From Chamaecyparis obtusa (Eukaryota > Streptophyta > Pinopsida > Cupressales > Cupressaceae): a stretch of DNA of 64,000 bases. The notes beneath the pieces are model-generated. The model searched no databases, had not been told where the DNA came from, and saw only the letters and a program-made list of their open reading frames with translations. This document shows, in pieces, positions 24,151 to 36,157 of the stretch (positions are counted from its first letter, which is position 1; each line of letters starts with the position of its first letter). Position numbers and translations under genes: made by a program. The stretch is from positions 64,501 through 128,500 of the forward strand of contig BSBK01001577.1 of assembly GCA_027943335.1 (NCBI GenBank). The letters are read 5' to 3'.

Positions 24151-25236
24151 ATGATCAAGATGTATAAGGAGGTACCAAAGCTAAATAAGGAGAACTTCCC
24201 TACATGGAAAAGTTTGATGAAGCTACATCTGGCTAGTATTAGTGATTTAGCAAAGTATTATGTTGAGCATGATTATGTCACACCTGTTGCACCTTTGACT
24301 GCTGAGGAGATGAGAGCTAAACAAGAGCACAACCAAGCAATGTTGGAGATTTCATCTTCCCTAAGTTATCTAGAATTTGAAGACATCAAAGACTACACTA
24401 ATGTAAAGAAAATATGGGACATTCTTACAAACATCCATGGCGGTGACATAAATGTAGTGAGAGAAAAAGATGAGAGTCTAAGAGGTAAATTTGATGAAAT
24501 AAGAATGCAAGAAGGTGAGAATATTGCACAATATTTTGGCAGAATAAAAGAAGTTGTAAATGCTATTAGAGGAGAAAATGGAACTATTGATGATGAAACT
24601 GTAATTGGAAAAGTATTAAGAACTCTATGTCCTATGTATGCCATCAAAATTTTAGCAATTCAGGAATCTAGATATAACCCTAACAATGCTCTTACTTTGG
24701 AAATTTTGGTTGGTAAGCTTACTGCTTTTGAACTTTCTAACTATGATAACTTCACTGTTGCTAATGTTGAATCTTCTTTTAAGTCACAAATAGTTTTGAG
24801 TAAGGCAAAGAAGGAAAAAGAAAGATGCATCAGTGAGAGTGAAAGTGAAAGTGACACATATGATGAAGAACTTGAGGATCTAGAAGCTCTTATGGCTAGA
24901 AGACTAAAGAGGGGGAAAGAAAAGTATAAAGGTAAACTCCCTATTATATGTTTTTCATGTAATAAAGTTGGTCATATAGCTGCTAAATGTCCTGACATGG
25001 ATGATAAGGATGAAGAAAGAGACATAAATCATAAAGACAAAAGAGAAGATAGAGGTTACCGAAGGTACAAGGACTACAAAGGAAAAGGTAAGAAATCTTT
25101 CTATATTGGCGAAGAAGAGACTGACACTGATAGTGATGATTTTGAAATTGAAGTTGTCTATGTTGCAATGAAAGATGAGTCTGACGAGGATGAGAAAACT
25201 GCATTGATATCTTATGTGAACAAAAATGATAAATGA
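24151..25236 (+). CDS. C1 gag (UBN2-type, one zinc knuckle)
   Basis: The first ATG (24151) gives about 361 residues to a TGA at 25236; the open frame extends a few codons upstream without an ATG. The N-terminal ~210 residues form the copia gag core ('PTWKSLMKLHLASI', 'VKKIWDILTNIHGG', 'MQEGENIAQYFGRIKEVVNAI'). An acidic Ser/Glu stretch follows, then a canonical CCHC knuckle 'CFSCNKVGHIAAKC' at about residue 270, then a Lys/Arg/Asp-rich tail. Gag packages the element RNA in cytoplasmic particles. The frame is intact. However, the terminal TGA lies where related elements read tryptophan into the protease, so the original protein was probably a longer gag-pol. Confidence 0.9.
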   Translation: MIKMYKEVPKLNKENFPTWKSLMKLHLASISDLAKYYVEHDYVTPVAPLTAEEMRAKQEHNQAMLEISSSLSYLEFEDIKDYTNVKKIWDILTNIHGGDINVVREKDESLRGKFDEIRMQEGENIAQYFGRIKEVVNAIRGENGTIDDETVIGKVLRTLCPMYAIKILAIQESRYNPNNALTLEILVGKLTAFELSNYDNFTVANVESSFKSQIVLSKAKKEKERCISESESESDTYDEELEDLEALMARRLKRGKEKYKGKLPIICFSCNKVGHIAAKCPDMDDKDEERDINHKDKREDRGYRRYKDYKGKGKKSFYIGEEETDTDSDDFEIEVVYVAMKDESDEDEKTALISYVNKNDK

Positions 25237-26599
25237 ATTATTGGAAGTGGTTGTTCACATCATATGATTGGTGACAAGAGTAAGTTTGATACCTTAGATC
25301 ATTATAAATGTAGAAGTGTGAAATTTGGTAATGATGCACCATGTCCTATTAAAGGTAAAGGGTTGATTAAGCTGACTGATAAGATCACTTGTGAGAATGC
25401 TTATTGGGTTGAGGGTCTTAACTATAATCTATTGAGTGTTGCACAAATTAATAGCACTAGCTACCAAGTGGAATTTCATCATAGGAAGGCCAAAATATTT
25501 GATGCCACTGGTGAACTAATTAGATGTGGAGAATAGACAAGAGGTAATTTGTTGTATCTAGACCTATCTGAAGAAACATGTATGACTGCACAACTTGATG
25601 ATATTTGGTTATGGCATAAGCGGCTATGTCATGTTAACTTTGATAATCTAGTAGAAGTTATTAAGAAGAAGAAAGTGAGAGGTTTGCATAGATTGAAGAA
25701 ACCTGAGAATGTAATGTGCAAAGAATGTCAGTTGGGTAAGATGACAAAGTCTAGTTTTAAGAGAAAGACTTTTACTTCTGAGAATGCTTTAGATTTGGTT
25801 CATACTGACCTTTGTGGACCTATGGGTATACAAAGCTATTGCGGTGCTAGATATTTTATCCTGTTTGTTGATGATTATACCAGAATGATGACTGTAATGT
25901 TCTTAATAGAAAAATCTGATGCTTTTCAATTTTTTAAGTGGTATTTGGCTAAGGTTGAAAAGGAGACAAGTAGGAACCTAAAGTGTCTGATATCTGACCG
26001 AGGTAGAGAATTTATATCCAATGAATTCAATCTATTTTGCAATGATAGAGGGATCAAAAGACAAATGTTTATACCAGGAACTCCTCCACAGAATGGTATA
26101 GCAGAGAGAAGGAACATATCTATCATGGATTGTGAAAGGACATTAATGATTAAAAATAATGTTGCACAAAAGTACTAGAGAGAAGCTGTAAGTACAGCAG
26201 TTTATACTCTTAACCAAGTACAGATCAAAAAAGATACAAATCTAACACCTTATGAGCTATGGCATGGGTATGCACCTAATTGTAAAGTACTTTAGAATTT
26301 TTGGAAGAAAATGCTACATAATAAAGGACAATAGGAATGGAATATTTGATGGTAAAAATGACGAGGGCATATTCCTAAGCTATTCCACAAAAAGTAAAGC
26401 TTATAAGTGTTTGAACTCTAATACTAAAAAAATTGTGGAAAGTGTGAATGTTAAAGTTGATGAGTATGGAGAGAAAAATGAAGCTGAAAGAAAAAGAGAA
26501 CCAGAAGCTTATAGATCTTTTGTGTATATAGATGAAGGAGAGGCAAGTGACAAAATTGCACTTGATGCAGAGTCTCAGGTAAGAAATGTCAAGCATTAG
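25237..26599 (+). pseudogene. C1 protease and integrase, broken
   Basis: The protease begins right after the gag stop: 'IIGSGCSHHMIGD' stands where WIIDSGCSHHMTGD is usual, so the catalytic Asp is Gly. A second stop at about 25534 separates it from the pre-integrase and integrase piece (25549-26178). That piece has an HHCC zinc region ('WHKRLCHVNF', 'MCKECQLGK') and an apparently complete DDE triad: D in 'LVHTDLCGPMG', D in 'CLISDRGREF' and E in 'PQNGIAERRN'. A stop at 26176-26178 and a frameshift near 26250-26300 follow. The integrase C-terminal region ('GRKCYIIKDNRNGIFDGKNDEGIFLSYS') ends at 26599. Order gag-PR-IN-RT-RH marks Ty1/copia. Confidence 0.9.
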
Positions 26600-28258
26600 G
26601 AAAACAATGTCGAGAGAGAAGAAGAATGTATCGAGCGATAGGAGGAAGCTGTCGAGTATCAAGTAGAGGTTGTCGAGCATTCAGAAGCTAAATCTGACAA
26701 TCTTGTTGGTGAACCTAAAGAGAAAGATGAAAGGAAAGAAGAACCTATTTTGGCACAATATGTAAGGAGACATCACAAGCCTGAACAAATCATTGGAGAC
26801 AAAGATATTGGATTTCAGACCAGAAGCAAGACAAGAGATCTGACATGTTTACTATGTGAATTCGAGCCTAAGACAACAATGGAGGAATTAGAAAATGAAG
26901 AATGGATACAAGAAATGAATGAGGAGATAGACCAGATAGAGAAGAATGATACCTAGACTCTGGTGCTGAGACTAGAAAATAAAAATGTCATTGGAACAAA
27001 GTGGGTGTTTTGAAACAAGATGAATAAGCATGGTCAAATCATAAGAAACAAAGCTAGGTTGGTATGCAAAGGCTATGTAGAAGAAGAAGGAATAGATTAT
27101 GGGGAGATATTTTCCCCTATAGCTAGATTGGAAGGAGTAAGAACCTTACTTGCATATGCTACCTACAAATATTTTAAGGTATACCAAATGGATGTTAAGT
27201 CTGCATTTTTAAATGGTATATTAGAAGAAGAAGTGTACATTGAACAACCAGAAGGATTTTTTGATCCAAACAAAAGACACATGGTTTACAAACTGAATAA
27301 AGCCTTTGTAGATGATATTATATATTTGGTGGACAAGATGCCTTGTGTAAGAAATTTTCAAATGAAATGCAAACTGAATTTGAAATGAGTATGTTTGGGG
27401 AGATCAATTTTTTTTTTGGTATACAAGTATATCAGATGGAAAAAGGAATTTTCATCACCCAGTCTAAATATGTTCATGAGCTACTGAAAAAATTTGGGAT
27501 GGAAGATTCAAGTCTAGTAAGTACTCCCATGGCTACTAGACAAAAGTTGTCTAAAAATGATGATGCTGCAGAAGTAAACCAGACTTTGTATAGATCCATG
27601 ATTGGAAAGCTCCAGTATGTTGTACACAGAAGACCAGATATTTCTTTAGCTATTGGGATGTAGTAATATTCTCTGCCAATCCTTAGGAAACTCACATGAT
27701 GGTTGTGAAAAGGATAATAGGATATTTGAAAGGGATTGTTGACTATGGATTGTACTATAAGAAGCATGAAAAGTTTGAACTAAGAGTGTATACTGATGCT
27801 GATTGGGTAGGAAATGTGGATGATAGAAAGAGTACTAGTGGTGGAGCTTTCTTTCTTTGATAGAGATTAGTTTCCTAGACAAGCAAGAAATAAAATTTCA
27901 TTTCCCAGTCTACTGCTAAAGCTGAGTATGTGGTTGCAATAGTGAAATGTTCAAACTTGGTATGGATAAAGCAATTGTTGGTAGGAATGAAAGAAGAGAT
28001 CACTGAACTAGTTATCATCTACTGTGACAACACAAGTTCTATCAACATCTCTAAGAATCCAGTGATGCACACAAAGACCAAACACATCACCATCAAGTAT
28101 CATTACTTGAGAGAATTGGTACAAGATAAAGAGGTCTGAATGGAATATGTGAATACAAAGGAACAACTAGAAGACATATTCACTAAAGCTTTACCTAAAG
28201 AAGCTCATGAATATCTAAGAGGTCAATTAGGGGTTCTTCCCCTAACCGAGGATGCCTA
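26600..28258 (+). pseudogene. C1 reverse transcriptase and RNase H, with deletion before the active site
   Basis: An acidic linker (26600-26750) leads into RT: 'ARLVCKGYVEEEGIDYGEIF', 'YQMDVKSAFLNGILEEEVYI' and 'HMVYKLNKA'. The usual ALYGLKQAPRAWY...LVAIF segment is missing. 'KLNKA' joins straight to FVDD (27305-27316), an in-frame loss of roughly 40 codons from the palm domain. A frameshift near 27345 follows, then 'GEINFFFGIQVYQMEKGIFI', 'YRSMIGKLQYVVHRRPDIS', more stops, and RNase H ('YTDADWVGNVDDRKST', 'AEYVVAI', 'IYCDNTSSI'). The frame ends 'ALPKEAHEYLRGQLGVL' at 28258. This copy cannot make active RT. Confidence 0.9.
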
Positions 28259-28693
28259 GTCAAGGTAGGAGCACTTCATCAAATGTGCTACAAAGAGTAT
28301 CTGACAAATTGATGTAGAGACAGGTCACACTTTAGGAGTAGCCTAGAGTTGTGAAAAGTATAGCAAAGCAAAGAATCAGTCATAAGAAAAGATGATAGAG
28401 GGAGAAATATTGTTACTGAACTAAAAAATTATATCTACATTTGTAGGATGTATGTTTTAGTTATTGCTTTGGCATTTTTGTCAGAGAGGGAGATGATCAC
28501 AGATGAATACACATGGTGAAATTTCATGGAAGATCAAGTAAGAGGGAGAGATTCAGTGGACAGTCATACAAGCATGGCTAATTGATTTTGTATCAGAATG
28601 AAGCTAAGGATATTATAAATTTTTCTGATGGATAGATAAGTTTTGGATTGGTTGGTGATTCATGTGTTATTCATATGGTGTTGCCATCAATGC
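28259..28693 (+). other. C1 3' untranslated interior
   Basis: About 435 bp between the pol stop and the PPT, with no open frame. It contains two 'GAGGGAGA'-type purine words before the functional PPT. Confidence 0.7.
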
Positions 28694-28706
28694 CAAAGAG
28701 GGAGAT
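28694..28706 (+). promoter_or_regulatory. C1 polypurine tract
   Basis: AAAGAGGGAGA followed by TT immediately precedes the 3' LTR start TGTTGGAAACC at 28707, the normal copia arrangement. Confidence 0.85.
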
Positions 28707-30170
28707 TGTTGGAAACCGCAATTGAAGCAATTGTTGTATTTTCATTGATGCCAAACCTTAACTAGTAAGATTGTTTCTATCTAAGAAAGTACTATATCTA
28801 TTTGATTGTTGTGAAGGGGATAGGCAAGGTTGGTAACAATAGCACGTAAGGAAAGGATGCGTTATCTTGATACTTCAATGAGTACTTGATTATGTGGCAC
28901 AATGATAAGATAATGTATTGTTTATCTAAGTAAGAATGAAGACTAAACTGGTAGGCTTAACCAAGAAAAAGTGAAGAAATATAGTTTAAGCCAAGTGATG
29001 TTAGTGTCGATCGAGCTAGTATATGCCGAGTAAATTTAGTGTTGACTGAACATCAGTTAATTTCCAAGGAAGACAATATTAGCCAAGGAAATAGTTTTTA
29101 AGGTGACCGAGCTTTCTAATGGAGACCAAGTAGTTGAACATTGTATTAACCGAGCATTAGTAATTTACATTTGAGGAAGAATTCAGATTTCCAACTGACA
29201 TAGTTGAATTCTTGGATTATGTAAAATGTTTTGACTTTATTTATTGATTGTATGAAAGCATTTAATGCACTGTAAAACATTTTATTGTAAATCTATTAAG
29301 AGATTTGAGATATTTCTAGAAGGAGAGACTAAGAACATAAAGTTGGAAGGATTCGATGAATCTGACCTAACCCTAAGATCTATGAAGGAGATTAAGCAGA
29401 AAAAGATGTATTGACCTAATTGAGGAAGTATTAAGGAAACCTAAGCATGAGGTTAAAGAGAGAAGAGGATGCTGGAAGTATTGTTGATGTTATTGACTGT
29501 CTAAGCAGAAAAGGCTAAAGGAGAAGTGGTGTGATTGCTTGAAGAGATTTCTGAGTAGATCAGTGATGGAGATGGTAAAGGTTCATAGTTAGTAAGCCAG
29601 CATATGTGTATGGAATTGGATCTGATATTTGCAAAGTGAGTTGTTTGTTTTTTAGATCAATACTATTGTTACTTTCTAACCATTGTATCAGTCAAAATCA
29701 TTTTAATAGAGGTTGACCTACGAGTCATATGTATAAATCCTTTGAAAAAGGTTTCATTCTAATGGGATGTATCTAAGTCCTATAACAAGGTGCACTTTTA
29801 ATATAGTGGTTTAAATCCTTTAACTGGGTCACACCTTACAGTGTGTTTGTAACCTTTAACAGGGTTGGCTTTTCACAGAGCTCACTTAAGAAGAGTGAAA
29901 ATAATAGTAACATGTTACAAAGTGGTTTTTTCCCTAATTGGGTTTCCACTATAAATCCTAATTTTAATACTTGTGTGAATGTTTTGGTTTGAAAATTTAT
30001 GTTTTTTACAAGTTAGATACTATTGGGTAGTGGAGTGCATTGTTATATGTTTCTGTTATGCAATCAGTAATGACCGAGTAGCTATTGGTTGTTGGATCTA
30101 ATTTGTTGAAGGGTTTTAAAGTTTGTTTTATACATCTAGACCTAAGAACAATTGATTCACCCCCCTCTTT
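28707..30170 (+). repeat. C1 3' LTR, 3' end truncated
   Basis: Uninterrupted copy of the LTR. It supplies the reference showing where G1 (at about 29149) and LINE1 (at about 29917) entered the 5' LTR. The 5' LTR ends TCTCTTTTGTTCTAAATCATATTAACA. Here the pyrimidine run passes directly into TTAATCCTTATTCAGTTGAA. That word also occurs at the start of the left 0.63-kb block (5771), so it belongs to the flank rather than the LTR. Confidence 0.85.
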
Positions 30171-30945
30171 TTTAATCCTTATTCAGTTGAATATGTAGAG
30201 CCTTCTTTCTCATCTTCCTATTCTATAGCCATCTCTTAATTGTCTTCTAGTTAATCCTCTTCATGATCTTCTTTTTCTGCCTCTTCCTCTTTAGCCTCGT
30301 CAGTCTCTACGGTTGCCTCTACTTCGTGACCACTATTTCCTCTTCCTCTTCATCTATTTCGACATCTTCATCCTCAACTGGCTCATCATCTTACTCATTC
30401 CCCTTAGAGGAGTCATCATTGCCCATCCCTTCTAATCTTTCATCGTATTTATATTAGTAAACTCATCATCCATTCTCATCGAGATTATCTCCGTATGAGG
30501 TCTCTCTACCATCCAACAAACCTAGGAATTTTTGCAAAAATACCAGCCCCCTGTATATCATGCTTCTCCTCAAATATTTATATTCCCATTCCCAACCCCA
30601 TAATATGAAAAACTTACCTAGAAGACCCCATACACATTTCTTCTTGGTATGTTCCCTAAACCTAGAAATGGATCCCCCACCTTCATAATGATTGCAGAGT
30701 CAAAGAGGAAAGGAATGGTTAGATCCTCACCAATATTGATGATTGCTTTGTGGAGACCCACCAAATATTTTTGTTTAAATAACTTCATACAAATTTCCTC
30801 TGCTACTAATTTATCATCCCTTGCAACAAGAATTGAGGCCAATAACCCTATGCAAATGTCTGAGTTGATTATGTTTCGATGATTGGTGTGGAGGAAATTA
30901 TAACCAAATAATCTTTTGATCACATGCATCACCAAATAATGCTTG
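30171..30945 (-). pseudogene. LINE2 downstream coding tail; right copy of the 0.63-kb block
   Basis: 30171-30810 repeats 5771-6400. On the minus strand 30935-30618 is open for 105 codons: 'MVMHVIKRLFGYNFLHTNHR', then a helical stretch, then 'GEDLTIPFLFDSAIIMKVGD'. It continues through stops into a hydrophobic segment and an acidic tail ('DDEPVEDEDVEIDEEEEE'). Upstream on the same strand, around 31080-30940, 'HLAYEFKDTPIKIKSKARQL' leads in without a clear break. I do not recognise a family. It sits downstream of LINE2 ORF2, the same place as ORF3 in LINE1, and shares the layout helical domain then acidic tail, but clear residue-level homology is not visible by eye. Confidence 0.6.
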
Positions 30946-31900
30946 AAGTTTGATATTTCTTTTAGCCTATTTTCTAAGATTGGGGTGTCGAAGGCTAATT
31001 GCCTCGCTTTTGATTTGATTTTTATGGGAGTATCCTTGAATTCATATGCTAAGTGTGGTTGCTACTCTCCTATTTGCATGAAAACCCCAAAGTCTTAAAG
31101 AAAAACTAGACTTAAATATTTTATGAGTTTGTAGAATTCAAAGATTTTTTTCCCAACAATGTGATATTCTTCGAAATGTTGGAAGATTAAAATTACTTTA
31201 CTGTCCATCTACCAGAGATGCATCTTTTTTGTACTTTAGAATGAAAAATATTTTGGATTTTCAATTAAAAAATGTTATGCCTTTTGGCATCCATCTCTTC
31301 AAACTTGCCATCCTTCATAAAGACCTATTTCCTCAAGCTTGCTAAATGGAAATTGCTAAATTTGGTGATATTCATTCCTGATTAGATCAACTTTATCTAA
31401 TTTGGAGGTACATATAGATGACATGTCCCATCAAGGCCAGCTTGAACCTACCTACATCTAGTCTTGTCAAAACATTTTCTGAAAACTTTCCAACCAATTA
31501 ATTGAATGTTGATGTCATAAATCATCTAAGACTAAGATTTTGAATCACATCAAATATCTACCGAGTTTTTTTTGTGTAGTCATCCATGAATCCTTGGATT
31601 TGTTGGCCTAAAAAAGCTCTTGTCTAAGCATTGGTGTTAAATATGCCATCTCACCAAATCCCTCAATAATTTTTTTTAACTGTTACCTCTTTCCTACCAT
31701 TTTGAATATAATTTTTTTTATATCATTGCCTTTTTATTTTAATGAGATAAAATTATTCTATTTATGGACCCCCTACAAAAAAATCTTAGATATCATGCAA
31801 TCTACTATCATTCATCTTTTTCTAATATCATATGCTTAAGATATATGCCTTTCGCTCTTTGTTTGGCCAAACCAGTTGCCAAACTATTTCCTTCTTTGTA
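30946..31900 (-). other. Degenerate coding-like DNA between LINE2 ORF2 and its tail
   Basis: Minus-strand translation yields broken stretches that look once-coding ('GEMAYLTPMLRQE', 'FKDTPIKIKSKARQLAFD') but no complete domain. It lies between the RNase H region of LINE2 and the tail at 30171-30945 and is probably the upstream part of the same lost frame. Confidence 0.4.
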
Positions 31901-34900
31901 AATATGATTTATTTTGACCTTAATTTTTTTTTATCAAAGATAATATCACTTCTGGAGTAAAGAATGTAATAACTAGTTTGGGGTTGTCTTAGATCTTACC
32001 ACATTCACCACTAATGTTGAGTCCCCTTAAATTTATATCTTGGCAAATTCCAATTCTAAGTATAGAGATAATCCTACTAATAGTTCTTTTAATTCTACCA
32101 CATTATTTGTGTCTTCTTCCAAGGGTACTGATAGTCTAGCTAAAATCTCACTGTGGCTAGAGTGTATCATACATCCAGCACCCGTAGGTCTATTATTTCC
32201 TCTGGAAGCACCATAAAAGTTTAATTTGTGTCAACCAATGCCGGGCTGAAATAAGGATTAAAATATCATTCGATAATGCTGAGAACCATCCTAATGTTTT
32301 ACACAACCACTTCCAACATTCTAATAAAAAGAGGTAAGTGAGTAGGAGATGGTTAACAACCTCCTAGTTTTTTGGCATAAAGGATAGATTGATGGATTTT
32401 GATATCCAAACTTTTAAAACCTATCTTCTATCAAAATTTTCTCATGTAAAGCTACCTATATGAAAAAACCACTTTTGGTATAGACACATTTTATTCCAAT
32501 AAAGCCAGGTTGGCAGTTGGGACCTAGTCTCATTCTATTGTATTGAAGTTATCTTATAACCTTCCTTCACACTATATCTCCCATACTTGGCCTCATTCCA
32601 GATGATTACGTCACTACCTAGTTTGAGTAGGAAGAACATAAGCTTCAAGATTACTTTGAGATTTTCTATATCTCCCTGAGGTAAATCTAGACTCTCAAAT
32701 TATTTCCATTGCCACTTATGATCTAGATTGGGATCTTGAGCTTTAATGTAATCATTGACATAAATTCCCCAACTTTCTAAACAAATTCTCTTAGTCCTTT
32801 ATAAATTCATGAATTGACTAATCATATGATAGCCTCCCCATGAGTCATTCTAAAATAAAGCTTTATTACCATCCTTTATATTCCAAGTGGTGTGATCTAG
32901 TATTATGCTACTTGATTTAGATATGAGGTTCCATATCTAGGATCCTCTTGGAAACTCTTTAACTCTTAAGACCTCCTCCCCATTTATATTGGAAAGATAT
33001 TTACCCAATAAGATCCTCGACCATTTCAGGTGCTTCTCATGATTAATTTTTGAAAATAATTTTTCTTCTAACTCTTGATTTTGATCTAGTGAATCCTTAA
33101 TGCCCATCTGCCCATGTTCAACTGGTTTGCATATTTTGTCTCACCCTACTAAATTATTTTTCTTTCTAGTATATGTTCCTTACCAGAATAATTTCCTCAT
33201 TTTGTTAACTAGGTCTATATAACTGCCTACTAGTAACAAAATGTAGGGCATCAGATAAATCAAGATTTATACAAGAGTGGATTTTAACGTAATAATTATG
33301 TCGACCCAACAAATCTATTTAGATTTCGAAGACTCCATCCTCCATGATATTGTGAATATCAATGTTTTATCTATTAGGACACCTAAGTATGTGCACGAGA
33401 GCTTACCTTCCTTGAATCCTAGAGTGATTAAGATTCATTGTTGTATCCTTTTTTTGACAAAGAAAAATTAAATATGTGACTTATTTGTATTCACAACTTT
33501 ACCTAAGGCCTTAGCATAGTTTGAAAGTAACCTTTTCAACTACAAGGCTTCACAAATGGTTCCTTTTCAAAATAACATTGTGTCATCTATGAATTTTTGG
33601 TGTGTTAGTGGTCTAACTATGGAGGTGAGTTCCACACCTTTTAGTATTCCTTGATTCTGAAGACTACTCAATTTCTTACTAAGGGATTTTTCCAAAATGA
33701 TGAAGAAGAAGGGAGATAATAGATCTCCTTGTAAAATTCTTCTTGAAATTTCAAAGTATCCATGAGGCGATCCATTAATCGGTATTAAGAATATTGGTAT
33801 TGATATGAAATAGAAAATTAGATTTATCCAAGATCTAGAAAAGCTTAATTATTCCATACACTTAGCTAAGAATTTCCAACCCACCTTGTCATAAGCCTTT
33901 TTGATGTCTAATTTTATTATCATTGTCAGTTGTTTATTTTTTTATTTGAATGAATAGCTTCTTGGGCTATGATAATTGAATCAAATATGAATCTTCTTGG
34001 TACGAAACCTATCTTCTCTTCACCAATTATTTTCCTTAGAATCTTTTTCAATCTAACGGCAAGATTTTTTGTGAGAGGTTTGTAGATGGTTTTGAAAAGT
34101 GAAATAGGTTTGAGCTCATCTAAGAAGGTGGCATTATCCTTCTTTGGATTGAGGGTGATGAATGTATTATTGATTTATCTTAAGAATCTACCTAAATATT
34201 TGGCATCTTCTAATGCTTCTGTTAATTTTGCACCTAGGATTTGCTAGCACATTTGAAAGAAACTCAATGGAAATTAATTCAGTCCCAAAAATTATTAGAT
34301 GACATTTGAGAAAGTGATTTGTGTACTTATTTCTATTAAAATCTTACTATTAGCATCTGATTATCCTCAGGGGTGATTATTCTTGGAATATCTTCCAACA
34401 TCACCTGTTGGGAGTTGAGATGTGAACCTTAATAGTTGTTTAAGCTTTTAGTATAATATTTATTAATTTCTTCTTGAATCTCCTTATGGTATTCTAATGT
34501 GTGATCCCCTACACTGATAATTTTTTATATTTTGTTGGTGCTTATCCTTTGTTTAGTACTATTGTGGAAGAATTTAGTATTTTTATCCCTTGCATCTGAT
34601 CATGTTTCCCTTTCTTTTTGTATCCAATATATCTACTCCTTAGCCACAATATCTTCATAATCTCTGAGGAGATCTTTTTCTTGAATGAAAATCTCCTCAT
34701 TCATCCCTTGTAATAATACATTCTCATTGAGTTATTTTATGCTTTGTTCAATTTCTTCTTTGGTTGTGAAGATGTTTTTAAAATGGTCTTAGTTCCATTC
34801 AATGATGTTATATTTAATATATTTTAGTTTGGATATGAAGCAAAATATTTTTGACCCTTTTGCAGTGCTTTCCTTCCACCATTGATCAATTAGTTTGGTA

Positions 34901-35145
34901 AAATCCTTGTCTTCCATCCACATGTTTCAAATTTGAATGGACAAAGTAATGGTTTGTCTTCTCCCAATATGTCTATCTGGATGGGAAAGTGGTTTGACCC
35001 CGATGTGGGAGAATTTGAAGCTTTGAAGTTGAATGAGAATGTTGTCAATTCTCCTTTGGAGAAGTAGGTCTATAGAATTAATAAGTAAAACAAAATGGTG
35101 TGAGATAAACCATAAAAGAGATAAACTAGTAACCTTGTTCATTAA
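31901..35145 (-). pseudogene. LINE2 ORF2 (endonuclease C-term, RT, RNase H), heavily decayed
   Basis: From 35142 down, the translation resembles the end of a LINE endonuclease ('SLLQRRIDNILIQLQSF' region), then the linker 'WWKESTAKGSKIF'. RT blocks follow with many stops: 'GFVPRRFIFDSIII', a 'LDIKKAYDKVGWKFL'-like block near 33870-33910, 'GDLLSPFFFIILEKSLS' near 33710, and the catalytic block 'HQKFIDDTMLF' (FIDD at about 33583-33594). Further on are the thumb and connection ('RAYLGVLI', 'GYHMISQFMN') and a worn RNase H start ('NFYGASRGNNRPTGAGC') near 32170-32230. The domain order matches LINE1, but the sequence is much more mutated. Confidence 0.8.
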
Positions 35146-36157
35146 TTTGGAAACCGTTAAATTTATGAAAGCTTAATTTGTGAAAAAAATTAATGAAAAA
35201 TGTTGTTCATTGAATTTCTCTATTGAATTAAAATTTATTTTTTCTCTATAAAATAAATCCAAATTAGAATTAATTAATGAAGCACCATTTGTGTAATATA
35301 AACAAAATGAAGAAATAATATCATAAAATAATATAGTAATTTTATAAATAGATATTGAAATATTTTAGTGTGATAAAGCATTTTATTTAGAATTTGTGAA
35401 AATTTCATTAAAATTTGACATTTCTATGAATATTTACAATATATGTTGAATAGTAACTATAAGACCTTAGACCTATAGAATAATGAATTCCCAAAAAATT
35501 CTAATGACACTTTGAAGTAGGCATAAAAAACAAGGAAATTTAAATCCCTTCATTTCAAAAAATGAGGGTGCTACTTCTCTTCTTCCCTTGATTCTAAGTT
35601 GAATGCATCAAAGATGACAAGCTGTGAAAATTCTTGTAGCCATCCATAGTCTCATGGTTCATCAAGGAGAAACCATTTATGGAGGAAATACTTCCTAATA
35701 AATGCCCATTTTCTAAGCAATCACTTAATGAAGAGTTCATATTAAAAAAAAATATCAATCATTAAATGAGTCCTTGTTAGCCAAATTATAAAGCTACAAT
35801 CTATCCACATCATCCTAACTAATTTTTTGAATTGAGAAAAATACATTACTAGATTGGCTTCTTAGTCACCATTTTTGGAAAGAAAATAAATGTATAGAAA
35901 TGTTCCTCAATGTGTGCCTTATGGTTTAGCTTTATTATGAAAATTGAATAGGGCAATGGTTAGAACCTGGTTCAAACTAAAAAGTTCCCCAAAACATAGA
36001 AAATTAAAATGGGGTTGATCATATTCCTACTACTTTTTCATTTTCTAATTGCAAATGCCGGTTATGGGATTTGGCTTGAAGTAAACTTTGGTAATTTAGC
36101 ATAGAATATTTAATAAACTTTTAATTTATAATCTCCATCTCCATAGCCAAATTAACC
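35146..36157. other. AT-rich DNA between LINE remnants
   Basis: No open frame or family signature. It lies downstream (on the minus strand) of the RNase H remnant starting at about 36130 and upstream of the LINE2 endonuclease remnant, so it is probably untranslated LINE sequence. Confidence 0.4.

Larger units (their letters stand above)
6401..30170 (+). mobile_element. Ty1/copia element C1, with two nested insertions in its 5' LTR
   Basis: The element starts TGTTGGAAAC at 6401 and its 3' LTR starts identically at 28707. Gag-pol reads on the plus strand between 24151 and 28258, with PBS and PPT in the right places. Its 5' LTR is split by a gypsy-like element (6839-14847) and a LINE (15625-23798). 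With those removed, the 5' LTR is about 1,486 bp, matching the 3' LTR (about 1,465-1,479 bp). The LTRs differ at many positions (about 8-10% by eye), so the insertion is old. The two flanks share no 5-bp TSD. Instead a 0.63-kb block is repeated on both sides. The 3' LTR appears to lose its last ~20 bases at the junction near 30170. Confidence 0.9.
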
